64,000 nucleotides of DNA from Leptothrix cholodnii SP-6 (GTDB lineage Bacteria; Pseudomonadota; Gammaproteobacteria; Burkholderiales; Burkholderiaceae_C), in contig NC_010524.1 of assembly GCF_000019785.1 (NCBI RefSeq), positions 2,108,001 to 2,172,000 on the forward strand, given 5' to 3'. The notes under the pieces were generated by a model. It made no database searches and was not told the DNA's origin. It worked only from the letters and a program-made list of their open reading frames with translations. Positions 28,601 to 37,123 of this stretch are shown piece after piece (position 1 is the first letter of the stretch; each line of letters starts with the position of its first letter). The position numbers and the translations under genes are program-made.

Positions 28601-28777
28601 GATCACCTCGGCCGAGGCGCCGATCAGCTTGGTGCGCACCGTCACCACCGGCTCGTCGATGCGCGGGTACTCGCGCACCTGCAGCCGGGTGTAGGACACC
28701 AGCCCGACCAGCACCAGCAGCAGCGACATCACGGTGGCGAACACCGGGCGGCGGATCGAAACTTCGGACAGTCGCAT
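25700..28777 (-). CDS. RND efflux transporter permease, HAE1 family
   Basis: Inner-membrane proton-driven drug/solute exporter of the AcrB/MexB family, 1025 residues. The N-terminus MRLSEVSIRRPVFATVMSLL is followed by the first transmembrane helix and porter-domain motif REYPRIDEPVVTV. The proton-relay aspartate pair is in LVLAIGLVVDDAIVVLENIF (TM4), GFVALTLTPMMCSLLL follows, and the second set of helices ends GTLLTIFVVPTIYTLMARK. The ATG at 28777 is chosen over an upstream in-frame ATG by family alignment. It lies 17 bp after its periplasmic adaptor gene. No outer-membrane channel gene is adjacent, so it probably uses one encoded elsewhere. Substrate unknown. Confidence 0.93.
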   Translation of the reverse strand: MRLSEVSIRRPVFATVMSLLLVLVGLVSYTRLQVREYPRIDEPVVTVRTKLIGASAEVIESQVSKPLEDSIAGIDGVDIITSISRSEQSQITVRFKLEKDPDNAAADVRDRVSRVRGRLPDAIDEPVIAKVEADATPTIWLAFSSETITPLAITDIINRVVKPRLQTVPGVADVQINGDRTYAMRIWLDADKLASYRLTVQDVEDALRRQNLEVPAGRIESRQREFNVTSRTDLNTEAQFGDVALKVVSGYSVRLRDVARIEQAPASERSIVRLNGTPAISTGVIRQATANPLEVSAAVRAVLPKIQDDLPPGLQVTVANDNSIFIDRSVKSVYTTITEAVVLVALVVFVFLRHLRAAVIPLVTIPVSLIGAFTLMSVAGFTVNTLTLLALVLAIGLVVDDAIVVLENIFRHIEEGLEPFQAALKGAKEIGFAVVAMTLTLAAVYAPLAFTPGRTGRLFAEFALTLAGAVVVSGFVALTLTPMMCSLLLRHNAKPNRFDRVMEAGLDRLTAGYTWVLRGLLGQRWIVLVVMAASGAGSWWLFSHAKSELAPLEDRGVIITTINSPDGATLDYTARYARAIEGIAADFPELDRKFVITGNPTVAQATAILRAVDWTERSRTTAEIARAMQPQFASLPGVSAFPVTPPSLGQGFRERAINFVILTNDSYANLARINQQMLAEIAKNPGIVQPDSDLRLNKPEILLEVDRDRAADAGVAIDQVARTVETMLGGRAVTRYKRDADQYDVLVQTQASGRTTPDDIDRLFVRGRNDTMVPLSSIVKVRESVSPRELNHFNQRRSLAITANLAPGYSLGEALQFMDATAAKVLPVGYATELNGISREFRSSSGALGLVFVLALLFIFLVLAAQFESFVDPFIIMLAVPLSMVGALAALQWSGGTLNVYSQIGLITLVGLITKHGILIVEFSNQLRQQGKSVMDATLEAASLRLRPILMTTGAMVLGALPLALAEGAGAESRQQIGWVIVGGMSLGTLLTIFVVPTIYTLMARKQVPGEITTPANEEAPAAAH

Positions 28778-28793
28778 CGTGTCTCTCCCGCGT

Positions 28794-30050
28794 TCAGGGC
28801 GACGAGGCGGCGTCACCCATCGTCAGCCCGCTGGCCGCGCGGCCCGGCGCCGACGCGGCGACCGCGCCTGCAGCCGCACCGGAACCGCTCGACGCCGTGC
28901 GGGCCAGATCGATCACCCGCACCGGCACCGGCGTCGCGTCGCGCCCCAGCCGGGCCTGGCCGGCCGTGACGACCACATCGCCGGCCTTGACCGCGCCGGT
29001 GACTTCGGCCAGCCCGGGTAGGCGCAGGCCCACCGTCACTTCCTCGCGCTGCGCCACCTGGCCCTTCTCACCTGCCACCACCTTGAAGACATATTGCTTG
29101 TTGCCCAGCGGCACCAGGGCCTCCTCGGGCACCAGCAAGGCGTTTTCGCGCACGCCCATCACCGTGCGCACCCGCGCGAACATGCCCGACTTGAGCCGGT
29201 CGCCCGGGTTGTTGACCCGCGCGCGCACCAGCAGGGCCCGGCCGTTGGCATCGACCTGGGCATCGATGGCTTCGACCTGGCCCTTGAACTGCTGACCCGG
29301 AAAGGCGTCCATCTCGGCCTCGATGACCGCGCCGCGCCGCAGCCGGCCCAGCACCCGCTCGGGCAGGCGGTAATCGAGCCACATGCTGCTGGTGTCTTCG
29401 AGGTTGATGAGGTCGGCGCCATCCTTGACGAAATCGCCGACGTTGATCAGCCGGATGCCGGCCATCGCGTCGAACGGTGCAAGCACGCGCATGCGCGCCA
29501 GCTGCGCCTCGACCAGCCGGACTTGCGCATCGGCCACGGCGACGTTGGCGGCCGCCTGATCGACGGCACTCTGGCTCACGAACTTTTCAGCTGCCAGCTC
29601 CTGGCTGCGCTGCAGATTGGTGTTGGCGATGCCGGCCTGGGCCCGCGCCTGCTGCAACTGGGCCTGCTGCAGGGTGTCGTCGAGCTGGATCAGCAGTTGG
29701 CCGCGGCGCACCCGCTGGCCGTCCTGGAAGCCGATCTTCATGATCCGGCCGGCCACCTCGGGCCGCATCATCACGCCCTGGTTGGAGCGCAGGCTGCCGA
29801 CCGCGTGCACATCGTCGTCGAGCCGGCGCAACACCACCTGGCCGACCTCGACCGGTGCCGGCCCGCCCGCGTTGCCGGATCGGCCCTGAGCCCCCTTGGC
29901 CGCGCCAGAACCCGCGCCGGCCACCGGCCCACCCGCCGCTGCCTCGCCGGCGACGGGACTCGTGCCGGCGGGTCGGTTCTGCACCCAATAGGCCGCACCG
30001 GCGAGGGCCACCAGGCCCACGAGGGCCACCAGTTTTTGTGTGATCTTCAC
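28794..30050 (-). CDS. RND efflux periplasmic adaptor (membrane fusion protein)
   Basis: A 418-residue AcrA/MexA-type adaptor that bridges the RND permease to an outer-membrane channel. It has an N-terminal hydrophobic anchor (KLVALVGLVALAGAAYWVQN), a Gly/Ala linker, the lipoyl half-motif GRIMKIGFQDGQRVRRGQLL, a coiled-coil hairpin (LQQAQLQQARAQAGIANTNL), the barrel motif ARMRVLAPFDAMAGIRLINV, and a membrane-proximal domain. The C-terminus is an Ala/Ser/Gly-rich tail. The start is GTG at 30050, preceded by no strong ribosome site. The permease gene follows after 17 bp. Confidence 0.92.
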   Translation of the reverse strand: MKITQKLVALVGLVALAGAAYWVQNRPAGTSPVAGEAAAGGPVAGAGSGAAKGAQGRSGNAGGPAPVEVGQVVLRRLDDDVHAVGSLRSNQGVMMRPEVAGRIMKIGFQDGQRVRRGQLLIQLDDTLQQAQLQQARAQAGIANTNLQRSQELAAEKFVSQSAVDQAAANVAVADAQVRLVEAQLARMRVLAPFDAMAGIRLINVGDFVKDGADLINLEDTSSMWLDYRLPERVLGRLRRGAVIEAEMDAFPGQQFKGQVEAIDAQVDANGRALLVRARVNNPGDRLKSGMFARVRTVMGVRENALLVPEEALVPLGNKQYVFKVVAGEKGQVAQREEVTVGLRLPGLAEVTGAVKAGDVVVTAGQARLGRDATPVPVRVIDLARTASSGSGAAAGAVAASAPGRAASGLTMGDAASSP

Positions 30051-30158
30051 AGGGCGCCAGGCCCGTGGAGGGGCCGTTGAAGAGGTTGACGCTGAAATGT
30101 AAGCGCAGCCACCGGCGGTCGGGCAGTGCGAAACCGAATGGCCCGTCGCGGGCAGGGA

Positions 30159-30641
30159 TCAGCGCGCGCGCGCGACTTCGACGCCGCGGTTGGCGAGCGC
30201 ATCGGCGCGTTCGTTGCCCGGGTCGCCGGCATGGCCCTTGACCCAGCGCCACTCGATCTGGTGCAAGGTGGACAAGGCATCCAGGCGCTGCCAGAGGTCG
30301 ACGTTCTTGACCGGCTTGTTGTCGGCGGTTTTCCAGCCGCGCCGCTTCCAGCCGTGAATCCAGCTGCTGATGCCGTTCTGGACGTAGGCGCTGTCGGTGT
30401 AGACCGTGATGCGGCAGCTGCGCTTGAGGCTGGCCAGCGCCTCGATCACCGCCATCATCTCCATGCGGTTGTTGGTGGTGTTGGCCTCGCCGCCGCAGAG
30501 CTCCTTTTCATGCCCGCCGCTGACCAGCCAGGCACCCCAGCCGCCCGGGCCCGGGTTGCCCTTGCAGGCGCCGTCGGTGTAGATCACCACCTCGGGTTTG
30601 GCGATGACCGCTTGCGGGCCGGCTGTCGATTCGATGCTCAT
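30159..30641 (-). CDS. rnhA: Ribonuclease HI
   Basis: Cleaves the RNA strand of RNA-DNA hybrids. The 160-residue protein has all catalytic acidic residues: Asp in [18 protein letters not shown], Glu in [14 protein letters not shown], Asp in [14 protein letters not shown], and the last Asp in [14 protein letters not shown]. It carries a short N-terminal extension of about 16 residues compared with E. coli. The frame is open far upstream, but the ATG at 30641 lies directly before the fold. It sits 65 bp downstream of the methyltransferase gene, the usual arrangement in Burkholderiales. Confidence 0.95.
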   Translation of the reverse strand: MSIESTAGPQAVIAKPEVVIYTDGACKGNPGPGGWGAWLVSGGHEKELCGGEANTTNNRMEMMAVIEALASLKRSCRITVYTDSAYVQNGISSWIHGWKRRGWKTADNKPVKNVDLWQRLDALSTLHQIEWRWVKGHAGDPGNERADALANRGVEVARAR

Positions 30642-30706
30642 GGATGGGGCTAATTTTTCAAAGGCCGAAGTATCGGGCCAGCGCCAGCCTCGAGGCTCGA
30701 ATCGCG

Positions 30707-31528
30707 TCAGGGCTCGTGGTGATGCCGGGCGACCGCCGCCGGAACGGTCGCGCCCTGGGTCTTCTTGCGCCAGGCCGGACCCATCAGGCGCATCGCGCGC
30801 ACCCGCTTGACGGCCACCAGCACATAGGCCGAACCCAGCACCGGCCACCAGCGCGAGCCGGCATCGTCGAACCAGGCGCAGCGCTCGAGCCAGCGCTCGG
30901 TCGCGAACGGCGGGCGATAGCAGCCGAAGCGGCCGGACTCGAACTCGAGGCCCAGCAGCCGCAGCCAGTCGCGCAGGCGGCGCCAGCCGATCAGTTCGGT
31001 GCCGCTGCTGACCGGGCCCGAGCCCCAGCCCAGCCGGCCTGCGACGTCGGCGCTGGCCTGGTAGGCGCCCCACAGGCTGGCGGGGTTGAAACCGATCACC
31101 ACCACCCGGCCCTCGGGCATCAGCACCCGCTCGACCTCGCGCAGGGTCTGGTGCGCATCACCGGCAAGTTCGAGCGTGTGGGGCAGGACCACGAGGTCCA
31201 GGCTGGCGGACGGAAACGGCAGCGTCTCGTAGTCGCTCATGACGCTCAGCGGCAGCGGGCCGGGTGGCCAGATCGCGGCGCCGTCGACCGGCGCGGGCGC
31301 GCTGGCGGCCAGTCCCGCGTTCAAGGGTCCGTCGTTGACCAGCCAGCGGTGGCGCATGCGGTTGCAGCGCAGTCCCTGCACCGCCGGCCAGCCCAGTTGC
31401 ACCGCGTGGTAGCCGAAAATGTTGCTCACCAGGCGATCGAGCTGGGCCTGCTCCCACGCGACCAGATAGCGGCCCGGAGGGGTCGTCAGCCACTCGTCAA
31501 TCCCTATAATTGCTGACTCTTTCGCCAT
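30707..31528 (-). CDS. Class I SAM-dependent methyltransferase
   Basis: A 273-residue methyltransferase of the group found beside gloB and rnhA in betaproteobacteria; substrate unknown. The fold is partly degenerate at motif I ([20 protein letters not shown]), with a clear acidic-strand motif [20 protein letters not shown], then [20 protein letters not shown], the Methyltransf_11 pattern. The N-terminus [20 protein letters not shown] is typical of this group. The only plausible start is ATG at 31528; its codon overlaps the gloB start codon on the other strand by two bases within the palindrome CATG. rnhA follows downstream. Confidence 0.85.
   Translation of the reverse strand: MAKESAIIGIDEWLTTPPGRYLVAWEQAQLDRLVSNIFGYHAVQLGWPAVQGLRCNRMRHRWLVNDGPLNAGLAASAPAPVDGAAIWPPGPLPLSVMSDYETLPFPSASLDLVVLPHTLELAGDAHQTLREVERVLMPEGRVVVIGFNPASLWGAYQASADVAGRLGWGSGPVSSGTELIGWRRLRDWLRLLGLEFESGRFGCYRPPFATERWLERCAWFDDAGSRWWPVLGSAYVLVAVKRVRAMRLMGPAWRKKTQGATVPAAVARHHHEP
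31505..31510 (+). promoter_or_regulatory. Putative -10 element of gloB inside the methyltransferase coding region
   Basis: A perfect TATAAT lies 16 bases before the gloB ATG. Because the methyltransferase starts at 31528 on the other strand, this hexamer lies inside its first codons. No good -35 is visible at the expected distance, and the leader would be only about ten bases. Confidence 0.4.
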
Positions 31529-32309
31529 GAATCTACTAGCGCTGCCCGCCTTCGACGACAACTACATCTGGATGCTCCATGACGGCCAGGCGGGCGTGGT
31601 GGTGGATCCGGGTGACGCTGCGCCGGTGATTGCGGCGCTCGAGCGCCTGTCGCTGCGTCTGGCGGGCATTCTAGTGACGCACCACCACGGCGATCACGTC
31701 GGTGGCCTGGCCGCCCTGCTGCAGCGATGGCCGGTGCCGGTGTGGGGCCCTGCGGGCGAGCCGATGCCGGTGCCCGTCACCGCGGTGCGCGATGGCGACA
31801 CGGTGCGTGTGCTCGGCCTGGCCCTGCAGGTCATCGACGTGCCCGGCCACACCGCCGGCCATGTCGCCTACTTCATCGATGCGGCCGATCAGCCGTCGAT
31901 CGGCGAGCCGGTGCTGTTCTGTGGCGACACGCTGTTCTCGGCCGGCTGCGGCCGGCTGTTCGAGGGCACGCCGGCGCAGATGCTGACGTCGTTGTCGCGC
32001 CTGGCCGCGCTGCCCGGCGACACCCGCGTCTGCTGCGCCCACGAGTACACGCTGTCGAACCTGCGCTTCGCGCGTGCGGTCGAGCCCGACAATGCCGCGA
32101 TCGCCCGGCACGAGGCCCATTGCCTCGGCCTGCGCGCCACCCGGACCCCCACCTTGCCCAGCCGGATCGCGCTGGAGCGCCAGATCAACCCCTTTCTGCG
32201 CAGCCACGAGGCCGCCGTCATCGAGACGGCGCGCGAGCGTGGCGCCGATGCGCACGACCCGGTGGCGGTGTTTGCCGCCATCAGAGCCTGGAAGAACACC
32301 TACCGATGA
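31527..32309 (+). CDS. gloB: Hydroxyacylglutathione hydrolase (glyoxalase II)
   Basis: Hydrolyses S-D-lactoylglutathione to lactate and glutathione in methylglyoxal detoxification. The 260-residue metallo-beta-lactamase-fold enzyme starts [20 protein letters not shown] and has the metal motif [15 protein letters not shown], the His in [14 protein letters not shown], the bridging Asp in [20 protein letters not shown], and [14 protein letters not shown]. The C-terminal substrate-binding helix ends [10 protein letters not shown]. It starts divergently from the methyltransferase with overlapping start codons, and its stop overlaps the mltD start in ATGA, so the two plus-strand genes are coupled. 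Confidence 0.96.
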   Translation: MNLLALPAFDDNYIWMLHDGQAGVVVDPGDAAPVIAALERLSLRLAGILVTHHHGDHVGGLAALLQRWPVPVWGPAGEPMPVPVTAVRDGDTVRVLGLALQVIDVPGHTAGHVAYFIDAADQPSIGEPVLFCGDTLFSAGCGRLFEGTPAQMLTSLSRLAALPGDTRVCCAHEYTLSNLRFARAVEPDNAAIARHEAHCLGLRATRTPTLPSRIALERQINPFLRSHEAAVIETARERGADAHDPVAVFAAIRAWKNTYR

Positions 32310-34042
32310 AATCATCCGCACGCGCCGGTCTGGCACTCACCGCCGTCGCCTTGGCCAGCTGGCTGGCCGGTTGCGCGACCGCCCCGCAGGCCTCGCTGTC
32401 CAACACCAGCGAGATCCCGCCGCCGCCGCTGCTGACCACCGTCTCGACCCGCACCCAGCGCCCGCAAGAAGGCCCGCTCGCGCCGCTGCCGTCGCTGGAC
32501 GGCCAGAACGCGCCGGTCGCCAGCGCCGCCGCACCCGGGGCCGGCGACGTCGCCACCAGCCCGCAACCGGCCGCGACCCGCACGCTCAACCCGACCGGCA
32601 CGGCCCATGCCGACGACGGCGGCGCCACGGTCGACGTCCGGCCGCTGGCCCGCTCCGAGATCCTCAGCGCCGCCCTGCCCCCGGCCGAGCCCGAAAACGG
32701 CATCGATGCAGCCGGCCGACCGACCGACATCCTGCGTCCCGATCAGACGCCGATCGACGACTCGCAGGCCCGCCTCGACCTCTGGCAGCGCGTGCGCGAC
32801 AGCTACCGCATGCCCGATCTCGACGGCGCGCTGGTCGAGCAGCACGAGCGCTGGTACGCCGCCCGCCCCGAATACGTGCAGCGCATGACCGAGCGCGGCG
32901 GCCGCTACCTGTTCCACATCCTCGACGAAGTCCAGCGTCGCGGCATGCCCGGCGAGCTGGCGCTGCTGCCGTTCATCGAAAGCGCCTTCAACCCGCAGGC
33001 GATGTCGGTCGCCAAGGCGTCGGGCATGTGGCAGTTCATCCCGTCGACCGGGCGCGATTTCGACCTCAAGCAGAACCATTTCCGCGACGACCGCCGCGAC
33101 GTGCTGGCCTCGACCCGCGCCGCGCTCGACTACCTGGCGCGCCTGCATCGTCAGTTCGGCGACTGGCACCTCGCGCTGGCCGCCTACAACTGGGGTGAAG
33201 GCAACGTCAGCCGGGCCATCGCGCGCAACCAGCGCCTGGGCCTGGCCACCGGCTACGAGAGCCTGCGCATGCCGGCCGAGACGCGCAGCTACGTGCCCAA
33301 GCTGCAGGCGGTCAAGAACATCGTCGCCAACCCGCGCGCCTTCGGCCTGACGCTGCCGGCGCTCGAGAACCACCCGTATTTCATGAGCGTGGCGATCAAG
33401 CGCGACATCGACGTGGCGCTGGCCGCGCGGCTGGCCGGTCTCGGCGTCGACGAGTTCAAGGCGCTCAACCCGTCGATGAACAAGCCCGTCATCCTGGCCG
33501 CAGGCACGCCGCAGGTGCTGCTGCCCTACGACAACGCCGATGCGTTCGTGCGCCGCCTCGAGGCCCATCAAGGCCCGCTCGCCAGCTGGACCGCCTGGGT
33601 CGTGCCGCGCACCATGCGCCCGGCCGATGCGGCCAGGCAGGTCGGCGTGAGCGAGTCGGTGCTGCGCGAGGTCAACCACATCCCGCCGCGCATGCTGGTC
33701 AAGGCCAGTTCGACCCTGCTGGTGCCGCGCTCGCTGCGGCGCAGCGTCGACGTCTCCGAGCAGGTCGCCGACAACGCCTACATGAGCCTGGCGCCGGATC
33801 TGCCGCCGATGAAGAAGGTGGCGATCAAGGCGCGCAAGGGCGACACGGTGGCCAGCGTGGCCAAGCGCCATCGCATCAGCGCGGCGCAACTGGCGCAATG
33901 GAACAAGGTGTCGACCAGCGCGCGCTTTGCCGCCGGCCAGTCGCTGGTGATCTACAAGGCGAACAAGCCGGCCAAGGCCACCAAGGTGCGCCGTGCCCAG
34001 GCGCCGGCCAAGGCGGTCAGGGTGGCGAGCAGCCGTCCGTGA
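32306..34042 (+). CDS. mltD: Membrane-bound lytic murein transglycosylase D, LysM lipoprotein
   Basis: Cleaves the MurNAc-GlcNAc bond of peptidoglycan at the outer-membrane face. The 578-residue lipoprotein has a lipobox LASWLAGC (Cys about residue 23), a Pro/Ala-rich linker, and the family 1 transglycosylase domain with catalytic Glu in [36 protein letters not shown] and [17 protein letters not shown] follow. At the C-terminus are one degenerate LysM ([20 protein letters not shown]) and one clear LysM ([20 protein letters not shown]), ending in a Lys/Ala-rich tail. The ATG at 32306 overlaps the gloB stop. Confidence 0.93.
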   Translation: MKSSARAGLALTAVALASWLAGCATAPQASLSNTSEIPPPPLLTTVSTRTQRPQEGPLAPLPSLDGQNAPVASAAAPGAGDVATSPQPAATRTLNPTGTAHADDGGATVDVRPLARSEILSAALPPAEPENGIDAAGRPTDILRPDQTPIDDSQARLDLWQRVRDSYRMPDLDGALVEQHERWYAARPEYVQRMTERGGRYLFHILDEVQRRGMPGELALLPFIESAFNPQAMSVAKASGMWQFIPSTGRDFDLKQNHFRDDRRDVLASTRAALDYLARLHRQFGDWHLALAAYNWGEGNVSRAIARNQRLGLATGYESLRMPAETRSYVPKLQAVKNIVANPRAFGLTLPALENHPYFMSVAIKRDIDVALAARLAGLGVDEFKALNPSMNKPVILAAGTPQVLLPYDNADAFVRRLEAHQGPLASWTAWVVPRTMRPADAARQVGVSESVLREVNHIPPRMLVKASSTLLVPRSLRRSVDVSEQVADNAYMSLAPDLPPMKKVAIKARKGDTVASVAKRHRISAAQLAQWNKVSTSARFAAGQSLVIYKANKPAKATKVRRAQAPAKAVRVASSRP

Positions 34043-34056
34043 ATCGACTGAAGCAA

Positions 34057-34087
34057 CCGAAGCCGCCGCGGCATGCGGCTGCTTCGG
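34057..34087. terminator. Hairpin between convergent mltD and recR
   Basis: CCGAAGCCGCCGC (34057-34069) and GCGGCTGCTTCGG (34075-34087) form a 13 bp stem with one mismatch and a five-base loop. It lies in the 54 bp gap between convergent genes, so it could terminate both. There is no T-run on either side, so termination is inferred. Confidence 0.5.
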
Positions 34088-34096
34088 CGGGCCGCT

Positions 34097-34693
34097 TCAG
34101 CGCCGCTCGCTGAAGGCGTGCGCGATGGTGCCGAGGTCGACGTATTCGAGCTCGCTGCCGATCGGCACGCCGCGCGCCAGCCGCGTCACGCGCAGGCCGC
34201 GTGACTTGAGGGCCTCGGCGATCACGTGCGCCGTGACCTCGCCCTCGGCGGTGAAGTTGGTCGCGACGATCACCTCCTGCACCACCTCGTCGAAGGCGCG
34301 CTCGATCAGCGCCGGCAGGCCGATGTCGTGCGCGCCCACGCCGTCGAGCGGGCTGAGCTTGCCCATCAGCACGAAATACAGCCCGCGGTAGCTGCCGGTG
34401 CGCTCCACCGCGGCCTGGTCGGCCGGCGTCTCGACGACGCACAGCTGATGCGGATCGCGCTGCGGGTCGAGGCAGGTGGCGCACACCGGCTGCTCGGTGA
34501 AGGTGTGGCAGCGCTCGCAGTGCTGCACCTTCTGCACCGCCGCATCCAGCGCGCGCGCCAGCTGCGAGGCGGCGGGCTGGTCGTGCTGCAGCAGGTGATA
34601 CGCCATGCGCTGCGCCGACTTCACGCCCACGCCCGGCAATCGGCGCAGCGCCTCGACCAGGTGCGCCAGGGCGTCGCCGGACGAGGCTTTCAT
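34097..34693 (-). CDS. recR: Recombination mediator RecR
   Basis: Works with RecF/RecO to load RecA on gapped DNA. The 198-residue protein has an N-terminal helix-hairpin-helix ([20 protein letters not shown]), the Cys4 zinc finger [16 protein letters not shown], the Toprim motif [20 protein letters not shown] with [13 protein letters not shown], and the C-terminal Walker-B-like segment [16 protein letters not shown]. Gene order dnaX-ybaB-recR on one strand is highly conserved and supports the call. Confidence 0.97.
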   Translation of the reverse strand: MKASSGDALAHLVEALRRLPGVGVKSAQRMAYHLLQHDQPAASQLARALDAAVQKVQHCERCHTFTEQPVCATCLDPQRDPHQLCVVETPADQAAVERTGSYRGLYFVLMGKLSPLDGVGAHDIGLPALIERAFDEVVQEVIVATNFTAEGEVTAHVIAEALKSRGLRVTRLARGVPIGSELEYVDLGTIAHAFSERR

Positions 34694-34721
34694 CGTGAGT
34701 CCCGACGCCTGCGCGCCGTCA

Positions 34722-35048
34722 TCAGAACGGGAACTTCATGCCCGGGGGCAGCGGCATGCCGGCGGTGAGCTTGCCCATCTTTTCCTGGCTGACCGCTTCG
34801 GCACGGCGCACGGCATCGTTGAAGGCGGCGGCCACCAGGTCTTCGAGCATGTCCTTGTCGTCGGCCAGCAGGCTCGGGTCGATCGACAGGCGCTTGACGT
34901 CGTGCTTGCAGGTCATCACCACCTTCACCAGGCCGGCACCCGACTGGCCTTCGACCTCGACGTTGGCGAGTTCGTCCTGTGCCTTCTTCAGGTTGTCCTG
35001 CATCGCCTGGGCTTGTTTCATCAGGCCGGCGAGTTGTCCTTTGATCAT
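34722..35048 (-). CDS. ybaB: YbaB/EbfC family nucleoid-associated protein
   Basis: Small dimeric DNA-binding protein encoded between dnaX and recR. The 108-residue product begins [20 protein letters not shown], a long N-terminal helix, then [20 protein letters not shown] and the second helix [20 protein letters not shown], ending in the Pro/Gly-rich [13 protein letters not shown] typical of proteobacterial members. It is separated from recR by 28 bp and from dnaX by 87 bp. Confidence 0.96.
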   Translation of the reverse strand: MIKGQLAGLMKQAQAMQDNLKKAQDELANVEVEGQSGAGLVKVVMTCKHDVKRLSIDPSLLADDKDMLEDLVAAAFNDAVRRAEAVSQEKMGKLTAGMPLPPGMKFPF

Positions 35049-35135
35049 GGCGTGTCCTTGGGGTTGGAATGGAAAATGGAAAAGTGGAAGTTGAAACGGG
35101 GGTGGCCCGTGGCCACGGGCAAGCGAGTCTGACCG

Positions 35136-37088
35136 TCAGCGAGGCCGCACCGAACCCGGCACGATGCGCGCGCTCGGGTAGCGCGCCAGCAACTGCTGCA
35201 CCACCGGATCGTTGCGGATCACCCGTTCGGCCTGCGCCTGGGCCTGCGACCTGGCTGCCACGTCACGGCGGGCGGCGCTGTCGGTGACGGCACCGACGTC
35301 GATCTCCAGCCGCTGCGGCTGTCCGAGCAGTTCGCTCATGGCGGCCTGCAGGCGCTCGCGGTGGCTGGCCTGGCGCAGCGATTCGCGCTCGACGCGCAGC
35401 TGCCAGCAGACCGGATCGGCAGCGTCGTCGATGCCGGTGCATTCGGCCTGCCAGGCCAGCTCACGCACCAGGCCGGTGACCTTGGTCTGCGCGAGCAGCT
35501 GCTGCACGGTGGCCAGCCAGCGGGCCTGGGCCGGATGGGGCGCGGGGATGTCGGCGGCCTGCGGTGCGTCGACGACTTCGGGCGATGGCGGTTGGCTCTC
35601 GTTGCGGGCGGTCGGGCGGGCGCCGTCCGATGACTCGGACTCTTCGCGCACCCAGGGCGGTTCGTCGTCCCAGGGTGGCGTTTCGGCTGCCGCAGCAGGC
35701 GCCGCCGCCGGACGCAACGGTGGCGCCGGTTCGGACACGCTGATCGCAGTCGGGGCAGCCATCGGGGCAGCAACCGGGGCAGCCATCGGGGTCGGGGATG
35801 CGCGCGGCGGCTCCGGGCGGACCGGTGGGGCCGACGGTGCCTGCGCCACCGATGGCACCGTCGTCTTGCTGACGGCGCCGCTGGTGCGCAGCAGCTCGCG
35901 GCTGGCTGCCACGGCCGGAGCCGGCACGGGCGCTGCGGCGACGATCGGCGCGGCGGCTGCCGGCCTGACCGCCGACGCAGCGGCACCACCGGCCGGCCGG
36001 AACGCCAGCATGCGCAGCAGCACCATCACCAGGCCGCTGTATTCATCGGGCGCCAGCGCCAGTTCGGCACGGCCGTGCAGCGCGATGCTGTAGAGCAGCT
36101 GGGTCTCGTCGGCCGGCAGCAAGGGCGCCAGGCCCTGCAGCACCGCCGCGTCGGGATGGGTCGGGTCGATCGCCTGCGGCACTGCCTGCAGCACCGCCAT
36201 CTGCTGCGCCAGATCGGCCAGCTCTTCGAGCGTGCCGGCGGCCGACAGGCCCTGCGCGCGCAGCTCGTCGACCGTGCGCACCAGCGCCACGCCGTCGCTG
36301 GCGGCCAGCGCCTCGACGATGCGCACCCCATGACCGCGGTCGACCGCACCCAGCATCTGGCGCACGGCGGCCTCGCCGAGGTGGCCGCCGGCGTAGGCGA
36401 TGGCCTGGTCGGTGAGCGACAGCGCGTCGCGCATCGAGCCGCGCGCGCCACGCGCCAGCAGCCGCAGCGCCGGATCCTCGAACGGCACCGATTCGGCGTT
36501 CAGCACTGTCTGCAGGTGCTCGAAGACGGTTTCGGTGGCCATCGGCCGCAGGTTGAACTGCAGGCAGCGGCTCAGCACCGTCACCGGCACCTTCTGCGGA
36601 TCGGTGGTGGCGAGCACGAACTTCAGGTACTCGGGCGGCTCCTCGAGCGTCTTCAGCATCGCGTTGAAGGCGGTCGTCGAGAGCATGTGCACCTCGTCGA
36701 TCATGTAGACCTTGAAGCGCCCCACCACCGGCTTGTAGACGGCCTGATCGAGCAGCTGGCTGATCTCGTCGACACCGCGGTTCGACGCCGCATCGAGCTC
36801 GACATAGTCGACGTGGCGGCCGGCGTCGATGTCGCGGCAGGCGCTGCACACGCCACATGGCGTGGCGGTGATGCCGCCCAGGCCGTCGGCGCCGACGCAG
36901 TTCAGGCTCTTGGCCAGGATGCGCGAGACGGTGGTCTTGCCGACGCCGCGGGTGCCGGTGAACAGGTAGGCGTGGTGCAGACGCTGTTGCGTCAGGGCAT
37001 TGCTCAGGGCCTGCACGACGTGCGCCTGCCCCACCAGCTCGGCGAAGCTGCGCGGGCGGTACTTGCGGGCCAGGACGATATAGGACAT
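35136..37088 (-). CDS. dnaX: DNA polymerase III subunit tau (clamp-loader ATPase)
   Basis: Motor subunit of the clamp loader. The 650-residue protein has Walker A LFTGTRGVGKTTVSRILAKS, a zinc module (CGVCSACRDI), Walker B YMIDEVHMLSTTAFNAMLKT, the SRC sensor VTVLSRCLQFNL, and domain III. A Pro/Ala-rich linker (about residues 365-520) leads to a C-terminal tau-type domain. There is no A6G slippery sequence in the linker, so only tau is predicted. Start ATG at 37088, where MSYIVLARKYRPRSFAELVG is canonical. It is divergent from purM with only 35 bp between the start codons. Confidence 0.96.
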   Translation of the reverse strand: MSYIVLARKYRPRSFAELVGQAHVVQALSNALTQQRLHHAYLFTGTRGVGKTTVSRILAKSLNCVGADGLGGITATPCGVCSACRDIDAGRHVDYVELDAASNRGVDEISQLLDQAVYKPVVGRFKVYMIDEVHMLSTTAFNAMLKTLEEPPEYLKFVLATTDPQKVPVTVLSRCLQFNLRPMATETVFEHLQTVLNAESVPFEDPALRLLARGARGSMRDALSLTDQAIAYAGGHLGEAAVRQMLGAVDRGHGVRIVEALAASDGVALVRTVDELRAQGLSAAGTLEELADLAQQMAVLQAVPQAIDPTHPDAAVLQGLAPLLPADETQLLYSIALHGRAELALAPDEYSGLVMVLLRMLAFRPAGGAAASAVRPAAAAPIVAAAPVPAPAVAASRELLRTSGAVSKTTVPSVAQAPSAPPVRPEPPRASPTPMAAPVAAPMAAPTAISVSEPAPPLRPAAAPAAAAETPPWDDEPPWVREESESSDGARPTARNESQPPSPEVVDAPQAADIPAPHPAQARWLATVQQLLAQTKVTGLVRELAWQAECTGIDDAADPVCWQLRVERESLRQASHRERLQAAMSELLGQPQRLEIDVGAVTDSAARRDVAARSQAQAQAERVIRNDPVVQQLLARYPSARIVPGSVRPR

Positions 37089-37095
37089 GGAGAGG

Positions 37096-37115
37096 ATTCT
37101 AGGGTGCCCGATAAT
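37096..37115. promoter_or_regulatory. Candidate overlapping -10 elements for dnaX and purM
   Basis: In the 35 bp gap, TAGAAT (minus strand, 37101-37096) lies 7 bases before the dnaX ATG and GATAAT (plus strand, 37110-37115) lies 8 bases before the purM ATG. If used, both mRNAs would be nearly leaderless and their -35 boxes would fall in or near the opposite gene. Promoters further inside each opposing gene are equally possible. Confidence 0.3.
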
Positions 37116-37123
37116 CGCTCCCC

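Noticed and set aside
25613..28969. A plus-strand frame of more than 1100 codons opposite the RND permease.
   Set aside because: Composition artefact: the permease on the minus strand has full family motifs, and the antisense product is His/Arg/Ala-rich with no domain.
35500..36000. Possible programmed frameshift producing a gamma form of DnaX.
   Set aside because: No A6G or similar slippery run in the linker region; only a tau-length product is supported.
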